A DNA stretch of 64,000 nucleotides from Microbispora catharanthi (GTDB lineage: Bacteria > Actinomycetota > Actinomycetes > Streptosporangiales > Streptosporangiaceae), in NCBI RefSeq assembly GCF_006334915.2, contig NZ_VDMA02000018.1, positions 141,386 through 205,385 on the forward strand, given 5' to 3'. Of the stretch, positions 1 through 10,018 are shown piece by piece; the stretch's first letter is position 1; each line of letters begins with the position of its first letter. The notes beneath the pieces were generated by a model that saw only the letters and a list, made by a program, of their open reading frames with translations, was not told the DNA's origin and did not search any database. Both the position numbers and the translations under genes were made by a program.

Positions 1-2
1 CG

Positions 3-1415
3 CACTCCACGGCCCTGGTGCCCCTGTTCGTCGCGCCGCTGACCGCGGTCTACTTCACCGCGACGCTCTCGCTGCGCCGCGACCACCAGGCCACCCATGA
101 CGGGCTCACCGGCCTGCCGAACCGCAAGATGCTCATCCTGCGCACCGAGGAGGCCCTGGCCGAGGCGCGCGAGCACGAGCGGGTGGGGCTGCTCCTGCTC
201 GACCTCGACCGCTTCAAGGAGGTCAACGACACGCTCGGCCACCCGGTCGGCGACCGGCTGCTGCAGATCGTGGCCCACCGGCTCACCCACAGCGTGCGGC
301 CCGGCGACGTGGTGGCCCGCCTCGGCGGGGACGAGTTCGCGGTGCTGCTGCCGTCGATCAGGGACGCCCAGGCGGCCAAGGAGGTCGCCTCGCGGCTGCG
401 GGTCGCGCTGACCGAGCCGGTACGCCTCGAGGGCATGACCTTCGACCTCGACGCGTCGATCGGCATCGCGCTCTATCCGGACCACGCGCCGGACTTCGAG
501 CTGCTCATGCAACGCTCCGACGTGGCGATGTATCTGGCCAAGGAGGGCCGCACCGGCGTCGAGTTCTACCTGCCGGGCAAGGACCGCAACTCGCCGGAAC
601 GGCTGAGCCTGCTCGGCGACCTGCGCCGGGCGATCGACGCCGACGAGCTGGAGCTCCACTATCAGCCCAAGGTGAGCCTGGAGGACGGCAGGGTCGAGAG
701 CATCGAGGCGCTGCTGCGCTGGTGGCACCCGGTGCGCGGGCCGATCTCGCCCGCCGAGTTCATCCCGCTCGCCGAGCAGTCATACCTGATGCGCGAGCTC
801 ACCCAGCACGTCATCGGCCACGCGCTGCGGCAGGCGGCCCGCTGGTGGCACGCGGGCGTCGACGTGCCGGTCTCGGTCAACGTGTCGGCCCGCGACCTGC
901 TGGATTCGAGCCTGCCCGAGCAACTGGAGTCCGGGCTGGAGAAGCTGGACCTGCCTCCCGAGGCCATCCGTCTGGAGGTCACCGAGCGCATCCTCATGAC
1001 CGACCAGGCCTACAGCGCCGACACGATCCGCACCCTGGCCGGACTCGGCATCCAGCTGGCCCTGGACGATTTCGGCACCGGCTACTCCTCGCTGGTCCGC
1101 CTCCAGCGGCTTCCGGTCTCCGAGGTCAAGATCGACGCGTCGTTCGTACGGCGGCTCGGGGAGTCGCCGGACGACGAGCGGATCGTCCGCTCGATCATCG
1201 ACCTCGTGCGGTCCCTCGGGCTGAGGTCGGTCGCCGAGGGGGTCGAGTCGCCCGAGGTCGCGACGCTGCTGCGGGAGATGGGCTGCCATGCGGGCCAGGG
1301 ATGGTGGCTGGCCAAGCCCATGCCCGCGAGCGAGGCGACCACCTGGTTGCGCGGCCGGCTCGGCGCGGCCTTCCTGGACCGCGAGAGCGTCGGGGGCGGT
1401 CTCGCGCCGCACTGA
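3..1415 (+). CDS. GGDEF-EAL cyclic-di-GMP signalling protein, 5' truncated by window edge
   Basis: The reading frame is open to the left edge, so the start lies outside the window; an internal GTG at 18 is used here for numbering. The first residues look like the end of a membrane segment. A diguanylate cyclase domain follows with an intact GGDEF motif (residues 103-107), then an EAL phosphodiesterase domain with EAL at 230-232 and the metal-binding DDFGTGYSS at 350-358, then KID downstream. Both signature motifs are intact, so it may make and/or degrade c-di-GMP at the membrane. By content and position it resembles the Streptomyces membrane GGDEF-EAL phosphodiesterase RmdB; this is inference from memory of synteny. 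The direction of net activity cannot be read from sequence. Confidence 0.9.
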   Translation, partial: HSTALVPLFVAPLTAVYFTATLSLRRDHQATHDGLTGLPNRKMLILRTEEALAEAREHERVGLLLLDLDRFKEVNDTLGHPVGDRLLQIVAHRLTHSVRPGDVVARLGGDEFAVLLPSIRDAQAAKEVASRLRVALTEPVRLEGMTFDLDASIGIALYPDHAPDFELLMQRSDVAMYLAKEGRTGVEFYLPGKDRNSPERLSLLGDLRRAIDADELELHYQPKVSLEDGRVESIEALLRWWHPVRGPISPAEFIPLAEQSYLMRELTQHVIGHALRQAARWWHAGVDVPVSVNVSARDLLDSSLPEQLESGLEKLDLPPEAIRLEVTERILMTDQAYSADTIRTLAGLGIQLALDDFGTGYSSLVRLQRLPVSEVKIDASFVRRLGESPDDERIVRSIIDLVRSLGLRSVAEGVESPEVATLLREMGCHAGQGWWLAKPMPASEATTWLRGRLGAAFLDRESVGGGLAPH

Positions 1416-1492
1416 CCCGTCACAGATGGCGGCGGCGCATTAAGACCATGTGACGCGGTGTCGTCGGGTCGGCCCCGCTCGGCGGCGAGCCC

Positions 1493-1498
1493 TAGGAT
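1493..1498 (+). promoter_or_regulatory. Possible -10 element for the gatCAB operon
   Basis: TAGGAT fits the actinobacterial -10 consensus (TANNNT) and lies 41 bases before the chosen gatC start. No convincing -35 is visible. Only the hexamer match supports it. Confidence 0.35.
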
Positions 1499-1539
1499 GG
1501 GTAGGTCCAATCTCCATCATGAAACGGGTTCGACGACTC

Positions 1540-1839
1540 ATGTCCGCCATAACCCGCGATGAGGTCGCTCACCTCGCCCGGCTGTCCCGGCTGGCACTGG
1601 CCGACGACGAGCTCGACCACTTCGCCGCCCAGCTCGACCAGATCGTCGGCGCCGTCGCCCGCGTCGCGGAGGTGGCCGCCGACGACATTCCGCCGTCCTC
1701 GCACGCGCTTCCGCTGACCAACGTGTTCCGGCCCGACGACGTACGGCCCGGTCTCACGCCCGAAGGCGCCCTGTCCGGCGCGCCCGCCGTGGAGGACGAC
1801 CGCTTCCGCGTGCCGCGGATCCTCGGGGAGGAAGAATGA
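1540..1839 (+). CDS. gatC: Asp-tRNA(Asn)/Glu-tRNA(Gln) amidotransferase subunit C
   Basis: Subunit C of the GatCAB amidotransferase, the small belt protein that holds GatA against GatB. The 99-residue length and the opening [19 protein letters not shown] are typical of GatC. I chose ATG 1540 because it gives the usual N-terminus. An in-frame ATG at 1519 would add seven residues, and neither start has a strong Shine-Dalgarno sequence. Its stop overlaps the gatA start as ATGA (1836-1839), implying translational coupling. GatCAB converts Glu-tRNA(Gln), and Asp-tRNA(Asn) where present, to the correct amide form. A GltX-type GluRS and a tRNA-Gln gene lie in the same window. Confidence 0.93.
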   Translation: MSAITRDEVAHLARLSRLALADDELDHFAAQLDQIVGAVARVAEVAADDIPPSSHALPLTNVFRPDDVRPGLTPEGALSGAPAVEDDRFRVPRILGEEE

Positions 1840-3326
1840 GCTTGATTCGCAAGACCGCCGCCGAACTCGGCGCGCTGGTCGCCTCCCGAGAGGTCACCGC
1901 CGTCGAGGTCGCCCAGGCCCACCTCGACCGGATCGCCGAGGTCGACGGCCAGGTCAACGCCTTCCTGCACGTGGACGCGGAGTCCGCGCTGGCGCAGGCC
2001 CGCGCGATCGACGAGCGCATCGCCGCCGGTGAGACGCTCGGCCCGCTTGCCGGGGTGCCGATCGCGCACAAGGACGTGTTCACCACGACCGGCATGCCGA
2101 CGACCGCCGGCTCGAAGATCCTCGAAGGCTGGCTCCCGCCGTACGACGCGACCGTGACCCGCCGCCTGCGCGAGGCCGGCCTGGTGATCCTCGGCAAGAC
2201 CAACCTGGACGAGTTCGCCATGGGGTCGTCCACGGAGAACTCGGCGTACGGCGCGACGCACAACCCCTGGGACCTGTCCCGGATTCCCGGTGGTTCTTCC
2301 GGCGGTTCGTCGGCCGCGGTGTCCGCCTACGAGGCGCCGCTGTCCACCGGCACCGACACCGGCGGCTCGATCCGCCAGCCCGCCGCGGTGACCGGCATCG
2401 TCGGCATGAAGCCGACCTACGGCGGCTCGTCCCGCTACGGGCTGATCGCGTTCGCGTCCTCGCTCGACACGCCGGGTCCTTTCGCCCGCAACGTGCTCGA
2501 CGCGGCGCTGCTGCACGAGGCGTTCTCCGGTCACGACCCGCTCGACTCGACCTCGATCGACGCGCCGGTCCCGCCGGTCGTCGAGGCCGCGCGGCACGCC
2601 GACGTGGCGGGCATGCGGGTCGGCGTGGTCAAGGAGTTCGGCGGGGAGGGCTACCAGCCCGGCGTCCTCGCCCGCTTCAACGAGGCCGTCGAACTGCTGG
2701 AGTCGCTCGGGGCCAAGGTCGTCGAGGTCTCCTGCCCGACCTTCTCCTACGCGCTGCCCGCGTACTACCTGATCGCGCCGTCGGAGTGCTCGTCCAACCT
2801 GGCCCGCTTCGACGCCATGCGGTACGGCCTGCGCGTCGGCGACGACGGCACCCGCAGCGCCGAGGAGGTCATGGCCCTGACCCGGGCGGCCGGCTTCGGC
2901 CCGGAGGTCAAGCGGCGCATCATGCTCGGCACGTACGCCCTGTCGTCCGGCTACTACGACGCCTACTACGGGCAGGCCCAGAAGGTCCGCACGCTGATCA
3001 TGCGTGACTTCGAGGCGGCCTTCCAGCAGGTGGACGTGCTGGTCTCGCCGACCACGCCGACCACCGCGTTCCCGATCGGGGAGCGGGCCGACGACCCGAT
3101 GGCGATGTACCTCGCCGACCTGTGCACGATCCCGACCAACCTGGCCGGCAACGCGGCGATCTCGGTGCCGTGCGGCCTGGCAGACGAGGACGGCCTGCCG
3201 GTCGGACTGCAGGTCATGGCCCCGGTCCTGGCCGACGACCGCTGCTATCGGGTCGGCGCCGCCGTGGAGAAGGCCTTCGAGAGCCGGTGGGGCGGCCCGC
3301 TGCTGTCCCGCGCGCCCGCGCTCTAG
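1836..3326 (+). CDS. gatA: Asp-tRNA(Asn)/Glu-tRNA(Gln) amidotransferase subunit A
   Basis: Amidase subunit of GatCAB that frees ammonia from glutamine for GatB. It is 496 residues, a normal length for the family. The amidase-signature Ser-Ser-Lys triad can be followed: Lys79 in IAHKD, the cis-Ser in the GGSSGGSS block (152-159) and the nucleophile Ser178 in [10 protein letters not shown]. It starts inside the gatC stop codon. In most genomes I know, gatB would follow directly or nearly so; here a 1.7-kb ATPase gene begins 25 bases after the gatA stop. Confidence 0.96.
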   Translation: MSLIRKTAAELGALVASREVTAVEVAQAHLDRIAEVDGQVNAFLHVDAESALAQARAIDERIAAGETLGPLAGVPIAHKDVFTTTGMPTTAGSKILEGWLPPYDATVTRRLREAGLVILGKTNLDEFAMGSSTENSAYGATHNPWDLSRIPGGSSGGSSAAVSAYEAPLSTGTDTGGSIRQPAAVTGIVGMKPTYGGSSRYGLIAFASSLDTPGPFARNVLDAALLHEAFSGHDPLDSTSIDAPVPPVVEAARHADVAGMRVGVVKEFGGEGYQPGVLARFNEAVELLESLGAKVVEVSCPTFSYALPAYYLIAPSECSSNLARFDAMRYGLRVGDDGTRSAEEVMALTRAAGFGPEVKRRIMLGTYALSSGYYDAYYGQAQKVRTLIMRDFEAAFQQVDVLVSPTTPTTAFPIGERADDPMAMYLADLCTIPTNLAGNAAISVPCGLADEDGLPVGLQVMAPVLADDRCYRVGAAVEKAFESRWGGPLLSRAPAL

Positions 3327-3351
3327 TCGCCGAAGGGAGGGGAACGGCGGC

Positions 3352-5049
3352 ATGATCACCCGCATCGAGATCGACGGCTTCAAGTCCTTCCTGGACTTCC
3401 AGCTCGACGTCCCGCCGTTCCTCGCCGTCATCGGCAGAAACGCCAGCGGGAAGTCCAACCTGCTCGACGCGCTGATGTTCGCGGTGGCGGTGGCCCGTGG
3501 GGATCGGCTGGTCGATGCCGTCACTGCGGCCCGGGGCGACGCCGCGTCGCTCTTCCACCGGAGGACGGACGGCACGGCGGTAGAGCGGATGCGCTTCGCG
3601 CTGGAGTTCTCGCTGTCTCGGGCGGATCTGGACGCCCGGGTGCCCGAGGAGGAGACAGAGCGCCTTCCGACCTCATGGCGGTACGAGACCGAGTTGCGTC
3701 TCATGCCACGGGGTAAGCGTGAGGTGCTGCAGGTAGTGGAGGAGAGCTTCTCTCCGCTCGCCTCCCGGGGATATCCAGGTCTCAAGCACTTCCCGCCCCC
3801 GGTGATGCGGATGGCCAAGGGAGTCGATCTTCTTCGCATCCCTGACCGTGCGCTTCCTCATGCGGGTGAGAACCGTGACTGGGTGCCCGGGTTGGTGTGC
3901 GCCGATGAGCTCGATTCGGTGGCGGTGCTCCGGCTGGAGCCGACGGAACTGGCCCGGCCCAGTCCTCTCGGGCACGAGGTGGGCCTGTCTCCGGCGGGGG
4001 CGGGCTTGGCCGGCTATCTCCAAGGCATCGTGGAGGCGACGGCGAGCGACGCGCGTCCCGAGGGCGTGCTTCCGCTCATCAAGGCCAGGCTCACGCGGAT
4101 GGTCAGGGAGGTCACGGACTTCGATCTCGTCACTGACCCGCTGCGCGGTGACGTCCGGCTGCGGTTCATGTCACGGCATAATGCCGGTTTCGAGGCCGAG
4201 CAGGCCTCCGACGGCACGCTTCGCCTCCTGGCGATGCTCGCGGTGCTCTACGACCCCCGTCGGAGAGGGCTTCTCGCGATCGAGGAGCCTGAGAACGGCG
4301 TTTTCCCGGAACGGCTGCGCGATCTCATCCGGATAGCGCGGGACGAGACGCGCGAGCGCGACTGGCTGCGGGCCTGGCGCGATCCAGACGACAGTGTCCG
4401 TGGCGCCCAGGTGCTCGTGACCAGCCACTCGCCGGTGCTGCTCGACGTCGTCCCCCGGAACGAGGTCGTCTTCCTGGAAAGTGCGACCCGCGTGGGTGGC
4501 GGTGTCGCCTCCAGCGCCGTGACCCGGTCTCGCCGCCTCGACGCGGATACGCAGCGACCCTCGACAGTGATAGCCGCCGCCGAGGAGGTACGCGGGACCT
4601 TCGACGTTCTGCTCTTCCACCGTGACGGCGCTCCGCCGGCGAAGTCGGAGGAGGTGCTCCGGCGGATGCGGGACGCCTGGCGGGAGTCAGCTGCGAGCGA
4701 GCAGCTTGTCGCCGTCGTGCCGCTACGCGAGACCGAGGCGTGGGCTCTCTCGGACCTCGAAGCGCTGCGCCGCGTGCTCGCACTGCCTCCCCGGGTGATG
4801 AACGAGCTCGCCGCCGACATGCGGGGGACAGTCGAGCAGCTTCAGGACCCGAAGAATCATCTGGCCAAGTTCATAGGCGAGGCCTTGGGCGCGCCGAGGC
4901 CGAACCAGCACACGGAGTTCCAGCAGGACTTCCTGGACCGGCTGGCAGAACAGATAGAGATCGGCAGACTGCGGAAGTTGCCTGCTTTCGCCTGCTGGTG
5001 GACCGATATGACCAACGCACTGGAGAATCTAGGTTTCCGTTATGGCTGA
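3352..5049 (+). CDS. AAA-family ATPase with C-terminal TOPRIM/DUF4276-like region, inserted between gatA and gatB
   Basis: This 565-residue protein resembles SMC/RecF-type AAA ATPases of the AAA_15/OLD kind. It opens with [13 protein letters not shown], then Walker A GRNASGKS (about 28-35), a Walker B block [10 protein letters not shown] (about 304-313) and the switch motif TSHSPVLLD (about 355). The last 200 residues contain HRDGAP and [11 protein letters not shown], which recall the TOPRIM-like DUF4276 family; I am less sure of that part. OLD nucleases and AAA15-TOPRIM pairs (for example PARIS) are anti-phage effectors, so defence is a reasonable guess. ATG 3352 has GGGAGGGG upstream. The 3' end overlaps the gatB start by eight bases, coupling it to gatB. 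Third codon positions are more relaxed than in neighbours (runs of GAT, CTT, CCT, GGA, TCT around 3740-3860), suggesting recent transfer. Confidence 0.8.
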   Translation: MITRIEIDGFKSFLDFQLDVPPFLAVIGRNASGKSNLLDALMFAVAVARGDRLVDAVTAARGDAASLFHRRTDGTAVERMRFALEFSLSRADLDARVPEEETERLPTSWRYETELRLMPRGKREVLQVVEESFSPLASRGYPGLKHFPPPVMRMAKGVDLLRIPDRALPHAGENRDWVPGLVCADELDSVAVLRLEPTELARPSPLGHEVGLSPAGAGLAGYLQGIVEATASDARPEGVLPLIKARLTRMVREVTDFDLVTDPLRGDVRLRFMSRHNAGFEAEQASDGTLRLLAMLAVLYDPRRRGLLAIEEPENGVFPERLRDLIRIARDETRERDWLRAWRDPDDSVRGAQVLVTSHSPVLLDVVPRNEVVFLESATRVGGGVASSAVTRSRRLDADTQRPSTVIAAAEEVRGTFDVLLFHRDGAPPAKSEEVLRRMRDAWRESAASEQLVAVVPLRETEAWALSDLEALRRVLALPPRVMNELAADMRGTVEQLQDPKNHLAKFIGEALGAPRPNQHTEFQQDFLDRLAEQIEIGRLRKLPAFACWWTDMTNALENLGFRYG

Positions 5050-6550
5050 TACCGCGACGCTCATGCCGTACGACGAGGCGCTGGAGCGCTTCGAGCCGGT
5101 GCTGGGGCTGGAGACGCACGTCGAGCTGGGCACCGCATCGAAGATGTTCTGCGGCTGCCCGACGGCCTTCGGCGCCCCGCCGAACACGCAGGTCTGCCCG
5201 GTGTGCCTGGCGTTGCCCGGCTCGCTGCCGGTGGCCAACGAGAAGGCGATCGAGTCGACGATCCGGATCGGCCTCGCGCTGAACTGCACCATCGCGGAGT
5301 GGTGCAGGATGGCCCGGAAGAACTACTTCTATCCGGACATGCCGAAGAACTACCAGATCAGCCAGTACGACGAGCCGCTGTGCACGGACGGCTACCTGGA
5401 CGTCGAGGTGGACGGGAAGACCGTCCGCGTGGAGATCGAGCGGGTGCACCTGGAGGAGGACACCGGCAAGTCCACCCACGTCGGAGGCGCGACCGGGCGG
5501 ATCCACGGCGCCGACTACTCGATCGTCGACTACAACCGGGCCGGCATCCCGCTCGTCGAGATCGTGACCAAGCCGATCGCGGGCACCGACCGGCTCGCCC
5601 CGGAGGTCGCCCGCGCGTACGTCACCGAGCTGCGCGAGGTGATGCGCTCGCTCGGCGTGTCCGACGTGCGGATGGAGCAGGGCTCGCTGCGCTGCGACGT
5701 GAACGTCTCGCTGATGCCGCGCGGCTCGGCCGAGTGGGGCACCCGTACGGAGACCAAGAACGTCAACTCGCTGCGCAGCGTCGAGCGGGCGGTCCGCGGG
5801 GAGATCGAGCGTCAGGCGGCCATCCTCGCCGAGGGCGGCCGGATCGTGCAGGAGACCCGCCACTTCCACGAGGACACCGGGCAGACGACCTCCGGGCGGT
5901 CGAAGGAGGAGGCGCAGGACTACCGCTACTTCCCCGAGCCCGACCTGCTGCCGATCGCGCCCGACCCGGCCTGGGTCGAGTCGCTGAAGGCGGCGCTGCC
6001 CGAGCTTCCTTCGGCGCGGCGCAAGCGGCTCCAGGAGGAGTGGGGCGTGTCCGACCTGGACATGGCCGCGATGCACAACGCCGACGCGATCGACCTGGTC
6101 GAGGCGACGGTGGCCGCGGGCGCTCCCGCCGCCGACGCGCGCAAGTGGTGGATGGGCGAGCTGGCCCGGCGGGCCAACGAGTCGGCCACGGTGCTCGCCG
6201 ACCTGCCCATCACCCCGGCGCAGGTCGCCCGGGTGACCGAGCTGGTCGCCTCCGGCGCGCTGAACGACAAGCTGGCCCGCCAGGTGCTGGAGGGCGTGCT
6301 CGCCGGTGAGGGCGGCCCGGACGAGGTCGTGGAGAAGCGCGGTCTCCAGGTGGTCAGTGACGAGGGCGAGCTTTCGGCGATCATCGACCAGGTGCTGGCG
6401 GACAACGCCGACGCCGCGGAGAAGGTGCGCGGCGGGAAGATCGCTGCCGTGGGCGCGCTGGTCGGCGGCGTCATGAAGGCCAGCCGGGGCAAGGCGGACG
6501 CGGGCCGGGCCCGTGAGCTGATCCTGGAGAAGCTCGGCGTCCAGGGCTGA
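5042..6550 (+). CDS. gatB: Asp-tRNA(Asn)/Glu-tRNA(Gln) amidotransferase subunit B
   Basis: Kinase/transferase subunit of GatCAB. It phosphorylates the tRNA-bound Glu or Asp and transfers ammonia from GatA. The 502 residues cover the catalytic GatB/E core ([10 protein letters not shown], residues about 21-30; a CGCP Cys pair and the [10 protein letters not shown] motif for zinc) and the C-terminal YqeY-like helical domain that binds tRNA. ATG 5042 lies inside the end of the ATPase gene; no independent promoter is obvious, so expression probably depends on the upstream genes. A strong hairpin follows the stop. Confidence 0.96.
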   Translation: MADTATLMPYDEALERFEPVLGLETHVELGTASKMFCGCPTAFGAPPNTQVCPVCLALPGSLPVANEKAIESTIRIGLALNCTIAEWCRMARKNYFYPDMPKNYQISQYDEPLCTDGYLDVEVDGKTVRVEIERVHLEEDTGKSTHVGGATGRIHGADYSIVDYNRAGIPLVEIVTKPIAGTDRLAPEVARAYVTELREVMRSLGVSDVRMEQGSLRCDVNVSLMPRGSAEWGTRTETKNVNSLRSVERAVRGEIERQAAILAEGGRIVQETRHFHEDTGQTTSGRSKEEAQDYRYFPEPDLLPIAPDPAWVESLKAALPELPSARRKRLQEEWGVSDLDMAAMHNADAIDLVEATVAAGAPAADARKWWMGELARRANESATVLADLPITPAQVARVTELVASGALNDKLARQVLEGVLAGEGGPDEVVEKRGLQVVSDEGELSAIIDQVLADNADAAEKVRGGKIAAVGALVGGVMKASRGKADAGRARELILEKLGVQG

Positions 6551-6626
6551 GGGAGTCCTGACCAACGCCGCCTCGCCGTGAGAATCCGCTGAGGCGCCGT
6601 CAAGGGCCACCCGCAGCAGGGCGTGA

Positions 6627-6660
6627 GACGGCCGGCCACGGTTCCGCGTGGCCGGCCGTC
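6627..6660 (+). terminator. Hairpin terminator after gatB
   Basis: A perfect 14-bp stem (6627-6640 with 6647-6660) and a six-base loop GTTCCG, 77 bases after the gatB stop. There is no T tract, which is common for actinobacterial terminators. Confidence 0.7.
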
Positions 6661-6783
6661 GGCCTGTGCCGGCCGGATCACCTCCCTCGTGAGCGCGGAA
6701 GGTGTTACTTCGGGACATATCCAGCAGAGGGTGTTTTAGGGTTAACTGATCGTTGTTGACCTTGAGCTGGAGGAGACCGGGGC

Positions 6784-8748
6784 GTGCGCAACGCCGGAGC
6801 GTCCGTCGATCCGCCCACGGATCCGTCCGGGGCGGCGTCCGCTCCTCCGCGTAAACACCCGGTGCGCGGCGTCAGCTCGCTGCCTCGCGGGGTCTCGGCC
6901 CTCCCCCGGGGGGTGTCGGCCGACATCTTCGCCGAACCTCCCGCTCCCGCCGCTCCGGCCGCCAAGCCGTCCGGTAACGGAAACCTCCCGCCGCCGGCTC
7001 CGCCGGTCGAGCCGTGGCGGGTCCCGGAGCGCCCGGCGCGCGAGGAACCCGCCGTCGTCCCGCCGCCGGACCTCGAACTGCTGGACCCCGTTCCCCAGAG
7101 CCGTACGCTCCGCCGTGCGCTGATCGGTCTGGCGGCGTTGCTCCTGGTGCTCTATCTCGTGCCGGCCGTCTCCATGGCGGGGAAGGTCCTTCCCGGCACC
7201 ACGGTGCTCGGTGTGGACATCGGCGGACAGGGCAGGACCGAGGCCGTCGCCACGTTGCGCGAACGGCTGTATGCCCAGGCCAGGACGCCGATGATCGTAC
7301 GGCAGGGCGCGCGGCGGCTGACCGTGGACCCGCAGCAGGCCGGTCTGATGCTCGACGCCGAGGCCACGGTCCGCGCCGCGCCGGGAGGCTTCCCCAGCCC
7401 GCCGGAGGTGTGGAGCGCGCTGACCGGCAGCCACGAGGTGAAGCCCGTCGTGTCGGTGGACCGCCGCAAACTCGACGAGGCGGTGGCCAGGGTCGTCGCC
7501 GCGCCACTGGAGCGCCCGGGGCGCGAGGGCGACGTCACGTTCGACGGGGTCACCCCGATCCCGAGGTATCCACGGGTGGGCCGCGTCATCGACAGGAGAG
7601 CGACGGCCGACCAGCTCGTCAGGGGGTATCTCGACCCGGAGGCCGTCATCGTGGTGCCCACGATGCGGGATCTGCCGCACATCACCCGTGCCGAGGTGCG
7701 GCGCGCCCTGCGCTGGGCGAGACGTGCGGTGGCCGCGCCGCTCACGCTGACCAACGGGACCCTCGCCGTCAGCCTGTCGCCGGCCACGCTGGCGCGGCAC
7801 CTGACGTTCGCGCCCGAAGGAGCGGTCCTGCGGCCGCGTTTCGACGCCGAGGCGGCGGTCGCCGGCGTCGAGCCCGCGCTGGTGGGCTCCGCGCGGGCGG
7901 CCCGCGACGCCGCTTTCACGATCAAGGACGGCCGGCCGGTCCTGGTGCCCGGCAGGCCGGGCGACCGGGTGGACACCGACCGCCTCGCCGCCGACGTGCT
8001 GACCGCCCTCGATGGCGGCGGCCGTACGGTGGCCGTGTCGGTCGTGAACGGGCCGCCGCGGATCACCGACGACGCGGCGCAGCGGATGGGGGTCCGGGAG
8101 GAGGTCGGCCGTTTCACCACCTCCTACGCCTGCTGCCCCCAGAGCGCGGGCAACATCCGCACGGCCGCCGCGCTCCTCGACGGCCGCCTGGTGGAACCGG
8201 GGGAGACGTTCTCGTTCAACGAGGTCGTCGGCCCGCGCACCGCGGCCGCGGGCTTCGACGGCATCGGCCCCACCATGATCCACGGCCGGGCCGGCACGGA
8301 GGCGGCCGGGACGGCCCAGGTCGCGACCACCCTGATGAACGCCGTGATCCGCGCCGGGCTTCGGGTCGCCGAGCACACGCCGCCCGAGGTCCACGCCTCT
8401 CACCTGCCGATCGGCACCGAGGCCGCCGTGTCCTTCCCCGGCCCCGACCTGCGCTGGAGGAACGACTCGCCGTACGGCGTGCTCGTCCAGGCGTCCGCCA
8501 CCGGCACCTCGCTGACCGTGACGCTGTGGAGCACCAAGCGGTACGACGTGGACCTGCAGGGGCCTGTCGTCGGTCAGCAGGTCTGGCTGCCCGCCGTGAC
8601 CGGTCACGGGTCCGGCTGCGTGGCGACGCAGGGGCAGCCCGGTTTCACCGCCGCGGTGACGCGGGTGCTGCGGCAGGACGGCGAGGTGGTCTCCCGGCAG
8701 ACCTTCCGCACCTCCTACCGCGCCCAGGCCGAGGTCGTCTGCCGCTGA
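6784..8748 (+). CDS. VanW-domain membrane-anchored envelope protein with peptidoglycan-binding-like region
   Basis: A 654-residue protein: a Pro/Ala-rich cytoplasmic N-terminus (about 1-110), one transmembrane segment (about 115-137), an extracellular region resembling the PG_binding_4 repeats often found before VanW, and a C-terminal VanW domain (about 440-600). VanW proteins occur in cell-envelope and glycopeptide-resistance contexts, but their biochemical role is not settled. The usual GGGxCQ(V/I)STT motif is here AAGTAQVATT, so the conserved Cys is missing. Two Cys (ACC, near 450) sit just before it instead. The GTG at 6784 has GGAGGAG upstream. The gene stands alone behind the gatB terminator and is convergent with the next gene. 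Confidence 0.85.
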   Translation: MRNAGASVDPPTDPSGAASAPPRKHPVRGVSSLPRGVSALPRGVSADIFAEPPAPAAPAAKPSGNGNLPPPAPPVEPWRVPERPAREEPAVVPPPDLELLDPVPQSRTLRRALIGLAALLLVLYLVPAVSMAGKVLPGTTVLGVDIGGQGRTEAVATLRERLYAQARTPMIVRQGARRLTVDPQQAGLMLDAEATVRAAPGGFPSPPEVWSALTGSHEVKPVVSVDRRKLDEAVARVVAAPLERPGREGDVTFDGVTPIPRYPRVGRVIDRRATADQLVRGYLDPEAVIVVPTMRDLPHITRAEVRRALRWARRAVAAPLTLTNGTLAVSLSPATLARHLTFAPEGAVLRPRFDAEAAVAGVEPALVGSARAARDAAFTIKDGRPVLVPGRPGDRVDTDRLAADVLTALDGGGRTVAVSVVNGPPRITDDAAQRMGVREEVGRFTTSYACCPQSAGNIRTAAALLDGRLVEPGETFSFNEVVGPRTAAAGFDGIGPTMIHGRAGTEAAGTAQVATTLMNAVIRAGLRVAEHTPPEVHASHLPIGTEAAVSFPGPDLRWRNDSPYGVLVQASATGTSLTVTLWSTKRYDVDLQGPVVGQQVWLPAVTGHGSGCVATQGQPGFTAAVTRVLRQDGEVVSRQTFRTSYRAQAEVVCR

Positions 8749-8799
8749 TCAGAAGGCGCTGATCAGGAGGCGCTGATCAGGAGGCGCTGATCAGGAGGG
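8744..8799. repeat. Four tandem copies of a 14-bp unit at the VanW/sugar dehydrogenase 3' junction
   Basis: Units 8744-8757, 8758-8771, 8772-8785 and 8786-8799 read GCTGATCAGRAGGC with minor change. The TGATCA palindrome in each copy supplies a TGA stop on both strands. The first copy contains the VanW stop and the last contains the stop of the convergent gene. It may be a slippage-derived spacer or a weak bidirectional stop region. Confidence 0.85.
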
Positions 8800-9966
8800 C
8801 CGCACCACCAGGATCCGGTCGTCGCCGTCCCTGGGGGATCCGCGCCCGTCCCGGTTGCTGGTGCTCACCCACAGCGTGCCGTCCGGCGCGGCGGCCACCG
8901 CGCGCAGCCTGCCGTACTCGCCCGTGTACAGCGCGGCGGGACGGCCGACGCGGCCCGAGGCGTCCACCGGCACGCGCCAGAGGCGCTCGCCGCGCAGCGC
9001 CGCGGCCCACAGCGCCCCCCGGGCGTACGCGAGGCCGGACGGCGACGCCTCGGCGGTCGACCAGGTGAGCAGCGGGTCGGTGTATCCGGGCCGGCCGCCC
9101 ACCCCCTCGACCTCCGGCCAGCCGTAGTTGCGGCCCTTCTCGATGAGGTTGATCTCGTCGTAGGTGTTCTGGCCGAACTCGGTGGCGTACATGTGCCCCC
9201 GGTCGTCCCAGGCCAGGCCCTGCACGTTGCGGTGCCCGTAGGTCCACACGAGGGTGCCGAAGGGGTTGCCCGGGGCGGGCCGGCCGTCCGCCGTCATGCG
9301 CAGGATCTTGCCGCCCAGCGAGCTCCTGTCCTGGGCCATGCCGCGTTCGCCGGTCTCCCCGGTCGAGGCGTACAGGTAGCCGTCCGGGCCGAAGGCGAGG
9401 CGGCCCCCGTTGTGGATGGCCCCCTTCGGGATGCCGCTGACGATCACCCGGCGGTCGGAGAGCCGCCCGTCGTAGCGATAGCGGACGATCCGGTTGTCGT
9501 TCTGGGCGGTGAAGTAGACGAAGACGAAGTGGTCGGCGGCGTAGCGGGGCGAGACGGCCACGCCGAGCAGGCCGCCCTCGCCGCTCGCGGACACCCCCTC
9601 GATCACGCCGGCCTCGTGGACCTGGCCGCGCGGTGTGACCCGCAGCAGCCGCGCCGACTCGCGCTCGGTCACCAGTGCGTCGCCGCCGGGCAGGAACGCG
9701 ATCGCCCAGGGCACCGTAAGACCGGTGACCAGTGTGCGGGGCGCGGCCGGAGTGACATTCGTCTCACCGTCGCCCGTGGCGGCGCCCGGAGTCGTGCCCC
9801 CAGCCCCAGCCGCAGTGCCACCCGCGGTGGCGCCCGTGACGTCGCTCGCGGCGGGCGGCGGCGGGGGAGTCCTGCCCCCGCCCTCCTCACCCGGCGCGCA
9901 TGCCACCGTCGCCGTCAGAAGGGCCGCCCCCAGAAGCGCCGCGCCCACGCCGTGCCTGTTCGCCAT
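8791..9966 (-). CDS. PQQ-dependent sugar dehydrogenase family lipoprotein
   Basis: A secreted beta-propeller dehydrogenase of the GSDH/sorbosone dehydrogenase family (391 residues). The N-terminus is a lipoprotein signal with lipobox ATVAC, followed by a Pro/Gly/Ala-rich linker (about residues 20-75). The propeller contains the typical motifs VTERESARLLRV, GEGGLLGVAVSP, HNGGRLAFGPDGYLY and TYGHRNVQGLAW, which carry the expected catalytic His and Arg. I chose ATG 9966 rather than an upstream GTG at 9984 because GAGGAGG lies nine bases before it. The likely reaction is oxidation of aldoses using PQQ; the actual substrate and electron acceptor are unknown. Confidence 0.88.
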   Translation of the reverse strand: MANRHGVGAALLGAALLTATVACAPGEEGGGRTPPPPPAASDVTGATAGGTAAGAGGTTPGAATGDGETNVTPAAPRTLVTGLTVPWAIAFLPGGDALVTERESARLLRVTPRGQVHEAGVIEGVSASGEGGLLGVAVSPRYAADHFVFVYFTAQNDNRIVRYRYDGRLSDRRVIVSGIPKGAIHNGGRLAFGPDGYLYASTGETGERGMAQDRSSLGGKILRMTADGRPAPGNPFGTLVWTYGHRNVQGLAWDDRGHMYATEFGQNTYDEINLIEKGRNYGWPEVEGVGGRPGYTDPLLTWSTAEASPSGLAYARGALWAAALRGERLWRVPVDASGRVGRPAALYTGEYGRLRAVAAAPDGTLWVSTSNRDGRGSPRDGDDRILVVRPS

Positions 9967-10018
9967 CCCCGATGACCTCCTCACGTACCCATACTCGCTG
10001 GCGGGGGTGATGGTTCCC

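Noticed and set aside
1569..3839. A 756-codon minus-strand open frame across gatC-gatA
   Set aside because: Antisense to conserved gatC and gatA with low-complexity composition; a GC-driven shadow.
8744..8799. Tandem repeat as a CRISPR array
   Set aside because: Units are contiguous with no spacers and no cas genes nearby.
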